A stretch of DNA of 64,000 bases from NCBI RefSeq assembly GCF_009695545.1, contig NZ_VUNS01000027.1:1-64000 (forward strand). Reading direction: 5' to 3'. Source of the DNA: Victivallis lenta. Its GTDB lineage: Bacteria; Verrucomicrobiota; Lentisphaeria; Victivallales; Victivallaceae. Positions 26,732 to 35,264 of this stretch are shown piece after piece. Below the pieces are notes generated by a model. The model did no database searches. It saw only the letters and a program-made list of their open reading frames with translations, and was not told the origin of the DNA. Position 1 is the stretch's first letter. Every line of letters begins with the position of its first letter. Made by a program: the position numbers and the translations under genes.

Positions 26732-27649
26732 ATGGCGGATCTGACCTGTAATCTCGGTAAACTCACGCTGAAGAATCCGGTGATGACCGCATCGGGAACC
26801 TTCGGTTACGGCTATGAATATCACCGGTACTACGATATTTCGCAGCTCGGCGCGGTGGTCGTCAAGGGCATCCGCATGGAGCCGTCTCCGGGGAATCCGA
26901 CTCCGCGCGTGGCCGAAGTGACCGGCGGCATGCTCAATGCGATCGGCCTGCAGGGGCCCGGCGTCGAGAAATTCCTGCACGGCGAGCACTATCTGCCCTT
27001 TCTCCGCAGCGTCCATGCGACGACGGTGGTGAATATCTGGGGCAAGACGATTCAGGAATACGGCGAGGTCGCCGCGCGGCTTGACGCCGAGAGCGACGGG
27101 ATCGCCGCGCTGGAAATCAACATCTCCTGCCCGAACGTGAAAGCAGGCGGCGTCGCTTTCGGCACGGATCTCAAGCTGGCGCACGAGGTCGTTTCGCTGG
27201 TCCGTGCGCAGACGAAGCTGCCGCTGATGACGAAGCTCAGCCCGAATGTGACCTGCATTGCGGATTTCGCGCGGGCGGCGGTCGATGCCGGCAGCGACAT
27301 GATTTCGCTGATCAATACGATCCCGGGCATGTCGATCGATATCGAGACGCGGCGGCCGCGCATCGCGAACCGGACCGGCGGATTTTCGGGACCGGCGCTG
27401 AAGCCGATCGCCGTGCGGATGGTTTATGACGTCGCACATGCCGTGAAGGTCCCGGTGATCGGCATGGGCGGAATCATGACCGGCGACGATGCCGTGGAGT
27501 TTCTGCTGGCCGGTGCGAGCGCGGTGGCGGTCGGAACCGCGAATTTCGTCGACCCCTGCGCGGCGCCGAAGGTGATCGAAGGAATCAATGCGTATCTGGA
27601 CCGGCACGGCGTCAAATCCGTGTCGGAGATCGTCGGCGCGCTCCGGTAA
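26732..27649 (+). CDS. pyrD: Dihydroorotate dehydrogenase, class 1B catalytic subunit
   Basis: Oxidises dihydroorotate to orotate in pyrimidine synthesis. The protein has 305 residues. 'ASGTFGYG', 'NIWGKT', and Cys133 in 'EINISCPNVK' (class 1B uses Cys as base, class 2 Ser) identify it; 'PVIGMGGIMTGDDAVEFLLAGA' covers the phosphate site in two parts. The preceding pyrK confirms class 1B. The unit ends at a very strong hairpin. Confidence 0.96.
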   Translation: MADLTCNLGKLTLKNPVMTASGTFGYGYEYHRYYDISQLGAVVVKGIRMEPSPGNPTPRVAEVTGGMLNAIGLQGPGVEKFLHGEHYLPFLRSVHATTVVNIWGKTIQEYGEVAARLDAESDGIAALEINISCPNVKAGGVAFGTDLKLAHEVVSLVRAQTKLPLMTKLSPNVTCIADFARAAVDAGSDMISLINTIPGMSIDIETRRPRIANRTGGFSGPALKPIAVRMVYDVAHAVKVPVIGMGGIMTGDDAVEFLLAGASAVAVGTANFVDPCAAPKVIEGINAYLDRHGVKSVSEIVGALR

Positions 27650-27656
27650 AATATCT

Positions 27657-27707
27657 GCATTGCGGGGGGCGGAGGAGACATTTCGTCTCCTCCGCCCCCC
27701 GCAATGC
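27657..27707. terminator. 23-bp perfect hairpin between convergent genes
   Basis: The arms 27657-27679 and 27685-27707 are perfectly complementary with a 5-base loop. Neither side has a good T-tract; on the minus strand ATATTTTA follows. It separates pyrD from the convergent small membrane protein gene and probably stops both transcripts. Confidence 0.8.
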
Positions 27708-27724
27708 CGTAATGGAGAAAAAGA

Positions 27725-28069
27725 TCAGAAATCCCCGTAGTAGATCCGGCGGAACGCGGGACCGAGCAGGATGCCGGCGACGACGATCAGCATGATGACG
27801 GAGAAGGTCCGGATCAGCATCGACAGCCAGAGCATCCGGTGCTTTTCGTCCGCGAGCCAGAGGCGCAGCGCATCATAAACAAGAAGCGCCATCATGACGG
27901 CCGGCAGCCCGTAGAACACTCCGAGGTGCCAGCCGGCAAGTTCCGGGTTGATGTCGTGCAGTTTCAGGAGCCCGCTTGCACAGACCGCCAGCCAGAGAAT
28001 CCACACGAAAAAGTGCAGACCGTCCGACAGGATTGCGGCGATCTTGAAAAACTTGATCAGCGTGCTCAT
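27725..28069 (-). CDS. Small membrane protein with three helices
   Basis: A 114-residue hypothetical protein with three hydrophobic segments ('FFVWILWLAVCASGLL', 'VFYGLPAVMMALLVY', 'VIMLIVVAGILLG'). It lies 8 bases downstream of the glutamine synthetase gene on the same strand, so it is probably co-transcribed with it. No family is recognised. Confidence 0.65.
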   Translation of the reverse strand: MSTLIKFFKIAAILSDGLHFFVWILWLAVCASGLLKLHDINPELAGWHLGVFYGLPAVMMALLVYDALRLWLADEKHRMLWLSMLIRTFSVIMLIVVAGILLGPAFRRIYYGDF

Positions 28070-28077
28070 GACGGCCT

Positions 28078-30225
28078 TCAGTAAATGAAGAGCATTTCGC
28101 GGTATTTCGGGAGCGGCCAGAGTTCATCGTCAACCAGTTTTTCCAGCCGGTCGACGACCTGCCGCAGCGCGGCCTGCGCATCGCGGATCTCCTCCGGCTC
28201 ATAAGTCGGCAGCGCCTTTTCGAGCCGCGTTTCGCAGGCGGTCATCTCGGCGATCAGCCGGCCGATCCGCTCGGCTTCGGCCTGCTGCTCCTCGCGTCCG
28301 GCCTGGATTCCGGTCTCCTGCAGCAGTTTCAGGCTCCGGGCGACGCGCTGCAGATGCTCGGAGGCGGCCGGATGGATCAGCGTCCGGGCCATGGTCAACG
28401 AGAGTTCTCCCTCGATCCGGGTGCGGGCGCAGTACTCTTCGAAATAGACCTCATGCCGCGACAGAAGCTCCGCCCGCGTAAAGACGCCGTAGCGCTCGAA
28501 CATCGAAATGTTCTTCTCGGTGATGAGCGCAGCGAGCGCTTCGGGGACCGTCCGCAGGATCGGCAGCCCGCGCCGCTCGGCTTCGGCTACCCACTCCTTG
28601 CAGTAGTTGTCGCCGTTGAAGATGATCCGCTTGTGAGCCTTCACAATCCGGCGCAGCAGGGACTGGAGCGTCGCCTTGAACTCCTCCTTCGGCACTTTTT
28701 CGAGCGCCGAGAGGATGTCGTCGAGCGATTCGGCCACGATCGTGTTCAGAATCACGTTCGGGCCGGCGCAGGACTGGCTCGAACCCGGCGCGCGGAACTC
28801 GAACTTGTTGCCGGTATACGCGAACGGGCTGGTCCGGTTGCGGTCGGTCGCGTCCTGCGGCAGCGGCGGGAGCGTATCGACGAAAAGCTGCATCGCCTTC
28901 CCCTTCCGGACCTCGCCGGGCGTGCCGGATTCGAGTTCGTCGATGAGCCGGGTCAGCTCGTCGCCGAGGTAGATCGAGATGACCGACGGCGGCGCCTCGT
29001 TCGCACCGAGCCGGTAGCTGTTTCCGCTCGAAGCGGTCGCCATGCGGAGCAGCTCGCCGTGCCGGTCCACCGCCTGAATCACCGCACAGATTGCGGTCAG
29101 GAAGAGGGCGCCTCCTTCCGGGCTCCTGCCGGGAGAGAGGAAATTCATCTTCGTCGTGCCGAACGACCAGTTGTTGTGCTTGCCGGAGCCGTTGACGCCG
29201 TCGAACGGCTTCTCGTGCATGAGGCAGACGAAGCCGTGGCGGTCCGCGGTCTGGCGCAGGACGTCCATGGTCAGCATGTTGTGGTCGCTGGCCAGGTTCA
29301 GCTCCTCGAAGACCGCCGCGATTTCGAACTGGGCCGGGGCGACTTCGTTGTGCCGGGTCTTGGCCGGGATTCCGAGCCGCCAGAGCGTCTGGTCGACTTC
29401 GGTCATGAAAGCGAGAATCCGCGCCTTGATCGTGCCGTAATAGTGGTCGTCGAGCTGCTGGTGCTTCGGCGGCGGCGCGCCGAACAGGGTGCGTCCGGTC
29501 TGGATCAGGTCCGGCCGGGCCAGATAGAAGTTCCGGTCGATCAGGAAATACTCCTGCTCCACGCCGAGCGTGATTTCGGGAGAGCCGGCATCCTTTACGC
29601 CGAAGATGTCGAGCATGCGGCGGATCTGGTCCGAAAGCGCCCGGATCGACCGCAGAAGCGGCGTTTTCTTATCCAGCGCTTCGCCGGTGTAGCTGCAGAA
29701 TGCGGTCGGGATGCAGAGAGTCGCTCCCGCCGGGGAGCGGCGCAGGAACGCCGGGCTGGTCGGGTCCCACGCCGTGTAGCCGCGCGCCTCGAAGGTCGAA
29801 CGCAGTCCGCCGGACGGGAAGCTCGAGGCGTCGGATTCCCCGACCACGAGATTTTTCGCCGAAAACTTCATCGTGACGCCGCCGGCATGGTCCGGTTCGA
29901 GAAACGCATCGTGTTTCTCGGCGGTCCCGCCGGTCAGCGGCTGAAACCAGTGCGTGTAGTGGCTCGCACCCTTGCCGAGCGCCCACGCCTTCATGGCGCC
30001 GGCCACGTCGCCGGCGATATCCGGGTCCAGCGGCGCGCGGTCGCGGACCGTCTCAAGCAGCTTCTCGTAAGCCTGGGGCGGCAGGAATTCCTTCATCGAG
30101 GGGAGGTTGAACACATCTTCCCCGAAAAGCTCCTGCGCGCTTTCCGATACGATCCGGTCGGTGACGCACGCGGCGGCCGACGCCGTCACGTTCTGTATCG
30201 CCTGCCGTCTGGCCTTGTCGCTCAT
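28078..30225 (-). CDS. glnN: Glutamine synthetase type III
   Basis: ATP-dependent synthesis of glutamine from glutamate and ammonia. At 715 residues it has the size of the GSIII (GlnN) class, not of the ~470-residue GSI. Family signatures are 'LGVEQEYFLIDR', 'RHNEVAPAQFE', 'FDGVNGSGKHNNWSF' and 'EFRAPGSSQSCAGPN'. The ATG at 30225 has AGGAG 10 bases ahead; an upstream extension would run through the promoter. The promoter lies at 30268-30296. Confidence 0.96.
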   Translation of the reverse strand: MSDKARRQAIQNVTASAAACVTDRIVSESAQELFGEDVFNLPSMKEFLPPQAYEKLLETVRDRAPLDPDIAGDVAGAMKAWALGKGASHYTHWFQPLTGGTAEKHDAFLEPDHAGGVTMKFSAKNLVVGESDASSFPSGGLRSTFEARGYTAWDPTSPAFLRRSPAGATLCIPTAFCSYTGEALDKKTPLLRSIRALSDQIRRMLDIFGVKDAGSPEITLGVEQEYFLIDRNFYLARPDLIQTGRTLFGAPPPKHQQLDDHYYGTIKARILAFMTEVDQTLWRLGIPAKTRHNEVAPAQFEIAAVFEELNLASDHNMLTMDVLRQTADRHGFVCLMHEKPFDGVNGSGKHNNWSFGTTKMNFLSPGRSPEGGALFLTAICAVIQAVDRHGELLRMATASSGNSYRLGANEAPPSVISIYLGDELTRLIDELESGTPGEVRKGKAMQLFVDTLPPLPQDATDRNRTSPFAYTGNKFEFRAPGSSQSCAGPNVILNTIVAESLDDILSALEKVPKEEFKATLQSLLRRIVKAHKRIIFNGDNYCKEWVAEAERRGLPILRTVPEALAALITEKNISMFERYGVFTRAELLSRHEVYFEEYCARTRIEGELSLTMARTLIHPAASEHLQRVARSLKLLQETGIQAGREEQQAEAERIGRLIAEMTACETRLEKALPTYEPEEIRDAQAALRQVVDRLEKLVDDELWPLPKYREMLFIY

Positions 30226-30267
30226 ACTAAGGTGACTCCTGCTTGAAAATAAAAAACAACGCTGGAG

Positions 30268-30296
30268 AATATAGCCCCAAATCCGTTGAAAATCAA
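30268..30296 (-). promoter_or_regulatory. Promoter of glnN
   Basis: Minus strand: TTGATT, 17 bases, TATATT, 43 bases before the ATG. Its -35 overlaps the last codons of the upstream DUF2752 gene. Confidence 0.65.
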
Positions 30297-30679
30297 GGCC
30301 GCGCGGCAAACCAGACGCAAAGATATGCGCCGAGCAGAAGCGACAGGAGCAGAATGTGCGCACCGAGATCCCACCACATCAGCCGGGCCGGCAGGCGGCG
30401 GCGCAGAAGCAGGACGCTCCGCCAGACAAGTTCAAACAGCAGAAACATTGCAAGCAGCGGAGTGACGGGATTCCGGAAATCGAAATTTCCGTGCCAGAGC
30501 CGCGCAAGGTCGCCGGTCGTCCCGCAGAACGGACACGGCTGCCCGGTCATCCGCAGATAGCTGCAGCGCCAGATTTGCGGCAGCAAAAACCGCATTGCCC
30601 GTGCAAAAACAGGCAATGCGGCCATGTAGCAGACGAAGCCGAAAACGGTCCAGTTGAAAATGCGGTACCGTTTATCCAT
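30293..30679 (-). CDS. DUF2752 membrane protein
   Basis: A 128-residue protein with three or four membrane segments. The signature 'CPFCGTTGDLARLWHGNF' near residue 49 identifies the DUF2752 family, whose function is unknown. It follows the DUF4190 gene by 15 bases. Confidence 0.8.
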   Translation of the reverse strand: MDKRYRIFNWTVFGFVCYMAALPVFARAMRFLLPQIWRCSYLRMTGQPCPFCGTTGDLARLWHGNFDFRNPVTPLLAMFLLFELVWRSVLLLRRRLPARLMWWDLGAHILLLSLLLGAYLCVWFAARP

Positions 30680-30694
30680 GGGGAAACGGCCGGC

Positions 30695-31090
30695 TCAGTC
30701 CCGGCCGGCCGGAGCCTGAACCTGAACCTCGACCTCTTCGGTCGAAACGACAACGCCGTTCTGGTCCTGATCCGCTTTTTTCTCGGCCTCTTCGAGCTGT
30801 CTCTTGAATTCCTGCGAAAAAGCTTCCTTGAACTCGGGATCGGACATGAGAGAGGCCGTTTGAGCAGCAAATACGATGCTCCAGAGAATCACAATCAGCA
30901 GTGCCACCGCGTTCAGCACGGTGCCGGCGATGCCCATCCCCTTCGGCTCTCCGCGTTTTCCTTTGACGATGATGTCGGCGATGCCGAGGCCGAGGCCGAC
31001 CAGACACGGAATGAGCGCCAGTATTCCGCAAAACGGAATCCACGCGATCACCAGCCCGACAATTCCCAGAATCAATGCGGCAATACCCAT
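30695..31090 (-). CDS. DUF4190-type two-helix membrane protein
   Basis: A 131-residue protein. 'MGIAALILGIVGLVIAWIP' and 'GMGIAGTVLNAVALLIVIL' are the two glycine-rich membrane hairpins of DUF4190 proteins. A charged C-terminal tail of ~50 residues follows. GAAGGAG precedes the ATG. It is probably co-transcribed with the DUF2752 gene. The 232 bases upstream (31091-31322) show no gene. Confidence 0.7.
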   Translation of the reverse strand: MGIAALILGIVGLVIAWIPFCGILALIPCLVGLGLGIADIIVKGKRGEPKGMGIAGTVLNAVALLIVILWSIVFAAQTASLMSDPEFKEAFSQEFKRQLEEAEKKADQDQNGVVVSTEEVEVQVQAPAGRD

Positions 31091-31322
31091 TCCAATTTCT
31101 CCTTCTTTTCTCTGCGTGCTCCAAAATTACCGGCGGCAGGGTCTGCCGGAGCTTTCCGGCAGCTGTCAAAATATAATGCCATGTCTGAATTGTACAAGCC
31201 CGAACCGGAGGTCCGGTCCCGGAAAATCGGTATTTTTCTGCAAAAAATCACCGAATCGCAGTTTTTTACGCCTCCCGGACGTGTAAATTCCGGGAAAGTC
31301 ATATTGGTACAAATTCTCTGCT

Positions 31323-32021
31323 TCAGCGCGGAACCAGCGTTGCGGGCAGCGAAGTCGCGTTGCCCGGCTTCTGCGTTGCGGGCAGCGAGGTCGCGTTGTC
31401 GGGCTGGCGGGTCGGCGGCAGCGAAGTCGCATTGTCGGGGCGGCGGGACGGCGGCAGCGAGGTCGCGTTGGCCGGTTTCTCGATCTGCGACGGCGCCGAC
31501 CCCGCGTTCGACGGGCGTTCGGGCTTCTTCGGCGCGGGCGGCGGCTCCGGCTTTTCGGCCGGCGGAGCCGCCGGCGGGGCGACGGGGCGGGGTTCCGGCG
31601 TTTTTACAGGCGGCGGCTCGGGTTTCTTTTCCGGCGGCGGCTCGGGTTTCTTCTCCGGCGGCGGAACCGCGGGCGGTTCTTCCGTTTCGACCGGTGTTTT
31701 CACGGGGGGCGGTTCCGGCTCTTCTTCCGGCGGAGCCGGAGTCTCCGGCTTCTCTTTTCCGGGCGGAGGGAAACCGGGTTCCGGCGCACGGCGCACCGCA
31801 TCCGCACTCGAAAACAACGCGGCAGCCAGTGCCGACAGACTGACCAGCACGGCGGCCGCCGCCAGCCGGACCGGTTTCTTCCGGCGGCGGCACCGGAGCA
31901 GCTCCGCACTTCCGAGCCCGGTTCCGAGCAGGGCCGGGACGATCGCAGCCGTGGCGCAATCCGGAATGCACATGACGATCCACCCGGCGATGCCGAGCAA
32001 CAACGCAGCAAATCCCATCAT
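31323..32021 (-). CDS. Membrane protein with long Pro/Glu-rich and NATSLP-repeat tail
   Basis: A 232-residue protein. Residues 1-72 hold DUF4190-like membrane segments ('GFAALLLGIAGWIVMCIPDC', 'AAAAVLVSLSALAAALF'). Residues 78-180 are a Pro/Glu/Lys-rich stretch, probably extended. The final 48 residues are four 12-residue repeats beginning 'NATSLP'. The tail may span part of the periplasm; this is inference. It precedes the DUF4190 gene on the same strand. Confidence 0.65.
   Translation of the reverse strand: MMGFAALLLGIAGWIVMCIPDCATAAIVPALLGTGLGSAELLRCRRRKKPVRLAAAAVLVSLSALAAALFSSADAVRRAPEPGFPPPGKEKPETPAPPEEEPEPPPVKTPVETEEPPAVPPPEKKPEPPPEKKPEPPPVKTPEPRPVAPPAAPPAEKPEPPPAPKKPERPSNAGSAPSQIEKPANATSLPPSRRPDNATSLPPTRQPDNATSLPATQKPGNATSLPATLVPR
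31326..31469 (-). repeat. 36-bp coding repeat, four copies (NATSLP)
   Basis: Four in-frame 12-codon units encode NATSLPPSRRPD, NATSLPPTRQPD, NATSLPATQKPG and NATSLPATLVPR, at the C-terminus of the Pro-rich membrane protein. Confidence 0.9.
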
Positions 32022-32040
32022 CTTTCCTCCGTTTCAACAA

Positions 32041-32988
32041 CTATTTCGAGGGCGTCCCGGCGGGAGGCGTCCAGATCACCCGGTGCGGAACCACCCGGAC
32101 CGCCCGCGCCGTTCCTTCCTCCAGGCCGACGCGGCGGCAGAGCGTCCGCATCGATGCATCATTCGTTTCGTCCGGAACGGCGTCGATCCGCACCGCTTCC
32201 TCCAGCTCCGGCAGGCGGTTCAGCTTCGCGGCGAACGGTTCGTACAGCGGATTGCCCGGCTGCCGGTCGAAGACGAGCAGCGCGACCCGGTACGGCTTTT
32301 TCCGCCATTCCTCTTGCACAAGCGCCAGCGCCGCTCCGGGATTCTCCGCCGTATTGCCGCCCGCCGTCACCCGGAACGGCTCCGGCGCATAGTCGATGCG
32401 CAGCACCTGTTCCGGTTTGAACGGCTCCACGAACAGATCCTCGGTCTGCAGCCGGTTCCGCATCTTTTCCCAGTCGACCGCCCGCAGGAGCTCCGGCAGG
32501 TTGTCGTAAATATCGGCGTGGTGGCCGTACTTTTCCTCCCGCATCTCCGCGATCGCCGTTTCGACCTCCTGCCCGTTGAAGACGATGCGGAACGCGGCGA
32601 CGACGGTTCCGGTGCGGTCCGAGCCGTGCCAGCAGTGAATCAGCAGCGGCTTCGGCTTGTCCCGGATGATCCGGAGCGCGTTGTAGACATGTTCTTCGGT
32701 CATGCTCCCGGCGTTGCACGGCACGGCGCACTCCTCAAGTTTCAGATCCTTCAGCATCCGCCGGTCGGTGTGGAAATTCCGCAGATTCAGAACGGTTCGG
32801 AAACCGCGTTTTTCGAGCGCCTCGAACTCCCGGCGCCCCGGCTGGGCGCTGCGGCAGATGCGGTTCGCAGGATCGACCTCATGAAAATTGCGCGGGAGTT
32901 CGCCGTTCCCGGCCAGCACCGTTGCGGTCGGGATCGCCGAAAACACGATGAAAAACAGCTTTTTGACCCATTTCCGCATGTCGCTCAC
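32041..32988 (-). CDS. Exported dual-specificity/tyrosine phosphatase-like protein
   Basis: A 315-residue protein. 'LLIHCWHGSDRTGTVV' is the Cys-based phosphatase loop HCX5R (His118-Arg125), and 'RICRSAQPGRREFEALEKRG' is the N-terminal motif of the bacterial DSP-like group. A signal sequence ('KKLFFIVFSAIPTATVLAG') places it in the periplasm. The start is GTG at 32988 because AGGAGG lies 7 bases upstream; an ATG at 32979 is a poorer candidate. The C-terminal ~110 residues are unassigned. Substrates could be phosphorylated proteins, sugars or inositol phosphates. Confidence 0.82.
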   Translation of the reverse strand: MSDMRKWVKKLFFIVFSAIPTATVLAGNGELPRNFHEVDPANRICRSAQPGRREFEALEKRGFRTVLNLRNFHTDRRMLKDLKLEECAVPCNAGSMTEEHVYNALRIIRDKPKPLLIHCWHGSDRTGTVVAAFRIVFNGQEVETAIAEMREEKYGHHADIYDNLPELLRAVDWEKMRNRLQTEDLFVEPFKPEQVLRIDYAPEPFRVTAGGNTAENPGAALALVQEEWRKKPYRVALLVFDRQPGNPLYEPFAAKLNRLPELEEAVRIDAVPDETNDASMRTLCRRVGLEEGTARAVRVVPHRVIWTPPAGTPSK

Positions 32989-33098
32989 TCTGTCGCCTCC
33001 TGTGCTAAAAAATAAAAGACCGCCCGCTTTCGATTCCGCATTCCACGCGGCGGGCCGCCGGAAGAGGCTTCCGTGCGCGGCCGCCGGAATCACAAATT

Positions 33099-34985
33099 TC
33101 ATTTTTCGCCCCACGGAATAAAGAAGATGTGCCCGGACTTCCGACCGTCATTGTTCTCGTAGCTGAACACCCGGTAGAGGAAACTCCAGCGGCAGCGGCC
33201 GGGCGACTCCTTGACGCTGATGAAGGGCGGATACAGATATTCGCTCGAATCGCCGTCGTGCTTTTCGCGGCAGAGGAAGCCGAGAAGCCGGAAGTCGCTC
33301 TTGTCCGCATATTTCCGAATGATGACGGCGCCCATCCCGAACTGCCCCCGATATTCGTCGCCGAATTGTTCGTACCACGAAGTCAGGCCGCAGAGCGTCC
33401 GGTGTTCGAGGAAATCGACTTCGGTGCAGAAGCGCTCGGCCAGGAGCCTGCGCCACGCCGTAAAATCCTCTTTTTTTTCCGGCAGGGACAGGGCGATTTG
33501 CAGTTTTTCCCCGCATTCCGCGATTCTCTTTTTCCCGTTTTGCAGCGATTCACGTAGTTCGGCCTTTCGCGCTTCCGTGAAATTTCTGCCGTTGTCAAGC
33601 TGAATGAGGTTCCGCTCCATGTCGTCAAGTGCGCAGCGCAATTGGTCGAGCGTCGCGGAATCGGCGCCGGGGCGCCACACCCGCGATGTGCCGGTCTCAT
33701 GAAATGCGAGGAGGGTTCCGACGTACGTTTTCCGGTTCTCCAGGGTCACATTCCTCCACTCCCTGCCGTCTCCGAAGCTTTTGCCGAACGGCGTGTAGCG
33801 GTCATCCGGCAAAGCCTGCGGCCTGTCCCTGTGTTCGTCGTCCGTGATCTGAAGAACCGGCGAGGGGAGAGCTTCGCCTCTGCCGTAGTTCACCAGCGGC
33901 CAGAACCGCCAGTTCAGGTGCCCGCCGTATTTTTCGCAGCCGGCGAGGCCGCCCGCCGCCCACCAGTTCATGTTCTCCTGCCCGGACCGGTTCAGCATGA
34001 AAAGCACCAGCCCGAGATTGAATTCGGTCCGGTCCGCGTCGGACTCATACCAGTACAGCGGGAAAAATCCATGCTTCCGGCTTTTTTCTCCGGAACCCCA
34101 CCAGACCGGACCTGCCTGCCGCGTCCCGTTTGCATAAAGACCGAACAACGGGAAAAAGCCGCCGCCCGGCTGTTTTTTCCGCCACCAGACCGGACCGATT
34201 ATCCGGTAGTCCTGCGAGATTTTCACCAGCGGAAAAACGCCCCAGCTCTGATTTCCGTAATTCCACCAGACCGGACCGGCGGCGTGAAAGCGGTTGATGT
34301 TCCACACCAGCGGAAAAAATCCCCAGTTTCCGCTGCCGCAATTCCACCATGCCGGGCCGATCATATTGAAGTTGTCAACTTTCCACTGTACCGGGAAGAG
34401 GCCGAAATTTCCGCTGTCGTAATCCCACCAGGCCGGACCGGCCAGATTGAAATCGTCCGACAGCCAGAGCACGGGAAAAAGACCGCCGGAATCGTGCGTG
34501 CGCCAGACCGGGCCGGCAAACCAGTTATCCGGTTTCCAATAGTATATGAGAGGAAACATGCCAAGATAAGTGAACTTTTCCCCGTCATGCTCCCAGAAAA
34601 ACGGGCCGACAGTATGGAACTTTCCGCTGTGAAACAGCGGAAACACGCCGCAACGGCCCTCTCCCCAGTAGGCGGTCAGCGCCCAGCCGCCGGAATGGTC
34701 CCAGCCGGAGAGCGGCCAGAGGATCGCGGCGGCGTCCCGGTCATGGTGGAAGAACGGACGCACCGCGAAGCCGCGGCTGTCCAGGTCGAACAGCGGCCAG
34801 AGCACCGAAGTGAAGTCTCCGCTATGATAGTAGAGCGGCCAGAGGTTGACCGTGCTGCCGTCGAAGCGGACCTCGATCTTCCGGCCGGCGGGGGAGTTCC
34901 GCAGCGCCCGGTCTCCGCTCACGCAGCCCATGCACGACAGCAGCAGGAGGGCTCCCGCGGCCAACAACCCGATCGATCTCTTCAT
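33099..34985 (-). CDS. Lipoprotein with Trp-rich ~27-residue repeats
   Basis: A 628-residue protein with a lipoprotein-type leader ('LLAAGALLLLSCMGCVS'; Cys18 or Cys21). Residues ~127-310 carry repeats of about 27 residues, GP(A/V)WW-x6-G-x-(F/W)-G-x-FPL-x-W, starting near 127, 158, 183, 210, 237, 264 and 292; related shorter units ('LWPLYYHSGDF') begin at 45. A predicted coiled coil lies near 430-490. Such WW/FPL repeats suggest a beta-propeller or beta-solenoid at the cell surface. No function is known. AAAGGG lies before the ATG. Confidence 0.75.
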   Translation of the reverse strand: MKRSIGLLAAGALLLLSCMGCVSGDRALRNSPAGRKIEVRFDGSTVNLWPLYYHSGDFTSVLWPLFDLDSRGFAVRPFFHHDRDAAAILWPLSGWDHSGGWALTAYWGEGRCGVFPLFHSGKFHTVGPFFWEHDGEKFTYLGMFPLIYYWKPDNWFAGPVWRTHDSGGLFPVLWLSDDFNLAGPAWWDYDSGNFGLFPVQWKVDNFNMIGPAWWNCGSGNWGFFPLVWNINRFHAAGPVWWNYGNQSWGVFPLVKISQDYRIIGPVWWRKKQPGGGFFPLFGLYANGTRQAGPVWWGSGEKSRKHGFFPLYWYESDADRTEFNLGLVLFMLNRSGQENMNWWAAGGLAGCEKYGGHLNWRFWPLVNYGRGEALPSPVLQITDDEHRDRPQALPDDRYTPFGKSFGDGREWRNVTLENRKTYVGTLLAFHETGTSRVWRPGADSATLDQLRCALDDMERNLIQLDNGRNFTEARKAELRESLQNGKKRIAECGEKLQIALSLPEKKEDFTAWRRLLAERFCTEVDFLEHRTLCGLTSWYEQFGDEYRGQFGMGAVIIRKYADKSDFRLLGFLCREKHDGDSSEYLYPPFISVKESPGRCRWSFLYRVFSYENNDGRKSGHIFFIPWGEK

Positions 34986-35115
34986 ACCTGTCCCTTTCCG
35001 ACCTCAGATGCCGACGGTTAACAATAGCACGCCTCCACCGGTTTCTCCACCGGAATTGGACGAAAAGCCGCCCGATTTCTTATTTTTTTTCTTTCCGGCG
35101 ATGGGGTCGATACGC

Positions 35116-35131
35116 AGGAAACCTGTTTCTG
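35116..35131. promoter_or_regulatory. LacI-type operator copy 1
   Basis: AGGAAACCTGTTTCTG shares both half-sites (GGAAAC / GTTTC) with the better copy at 35217. It lies 49-64 bases upstream of the -35 box, a position that suits repression by looping. Confidence 0.5.
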
Positions 35132-35179
35132 GAATGGGTTACGACAATTTTTATTTTTCAATTTTTTTCTGTTCCGCTG

Positions 35180-35208
35180 TTGACATTTCAAGGAAAGTTT
35201 GGTATAAT
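35180..35208 (+). promoter_or_regulatory. Consensus sigma70 promoter of the LacI-pseudopilin-GH2 unit
   Basis: TTGACA (35180-35185), 17 bases, TATAAT (35203-35208): a perfect match to both consensus hexamers, so strong control by a repressor is expected. Confidence 0.9.
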
Positions 35209-35216
35209 ATAATTGC

Positions 35217-35232
35217 AGGAAACAAGTTTCCT
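35217..35232. promoter_or_regulatory. LacI-type operator copy 2
   Basis: AGGAAACAAGTTTCCT has 7-bp perfect half-sites around a 2-base centre. It starts 9 bases after the -10 box, so it covers the transcription start. Autoregulation by the adjacent LacI protein is the simplest reading. Confidence 0.7.
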
Positions 35233-35264
35233 CCGAGTTTCACCATAAAGGACGGCATTGAACC

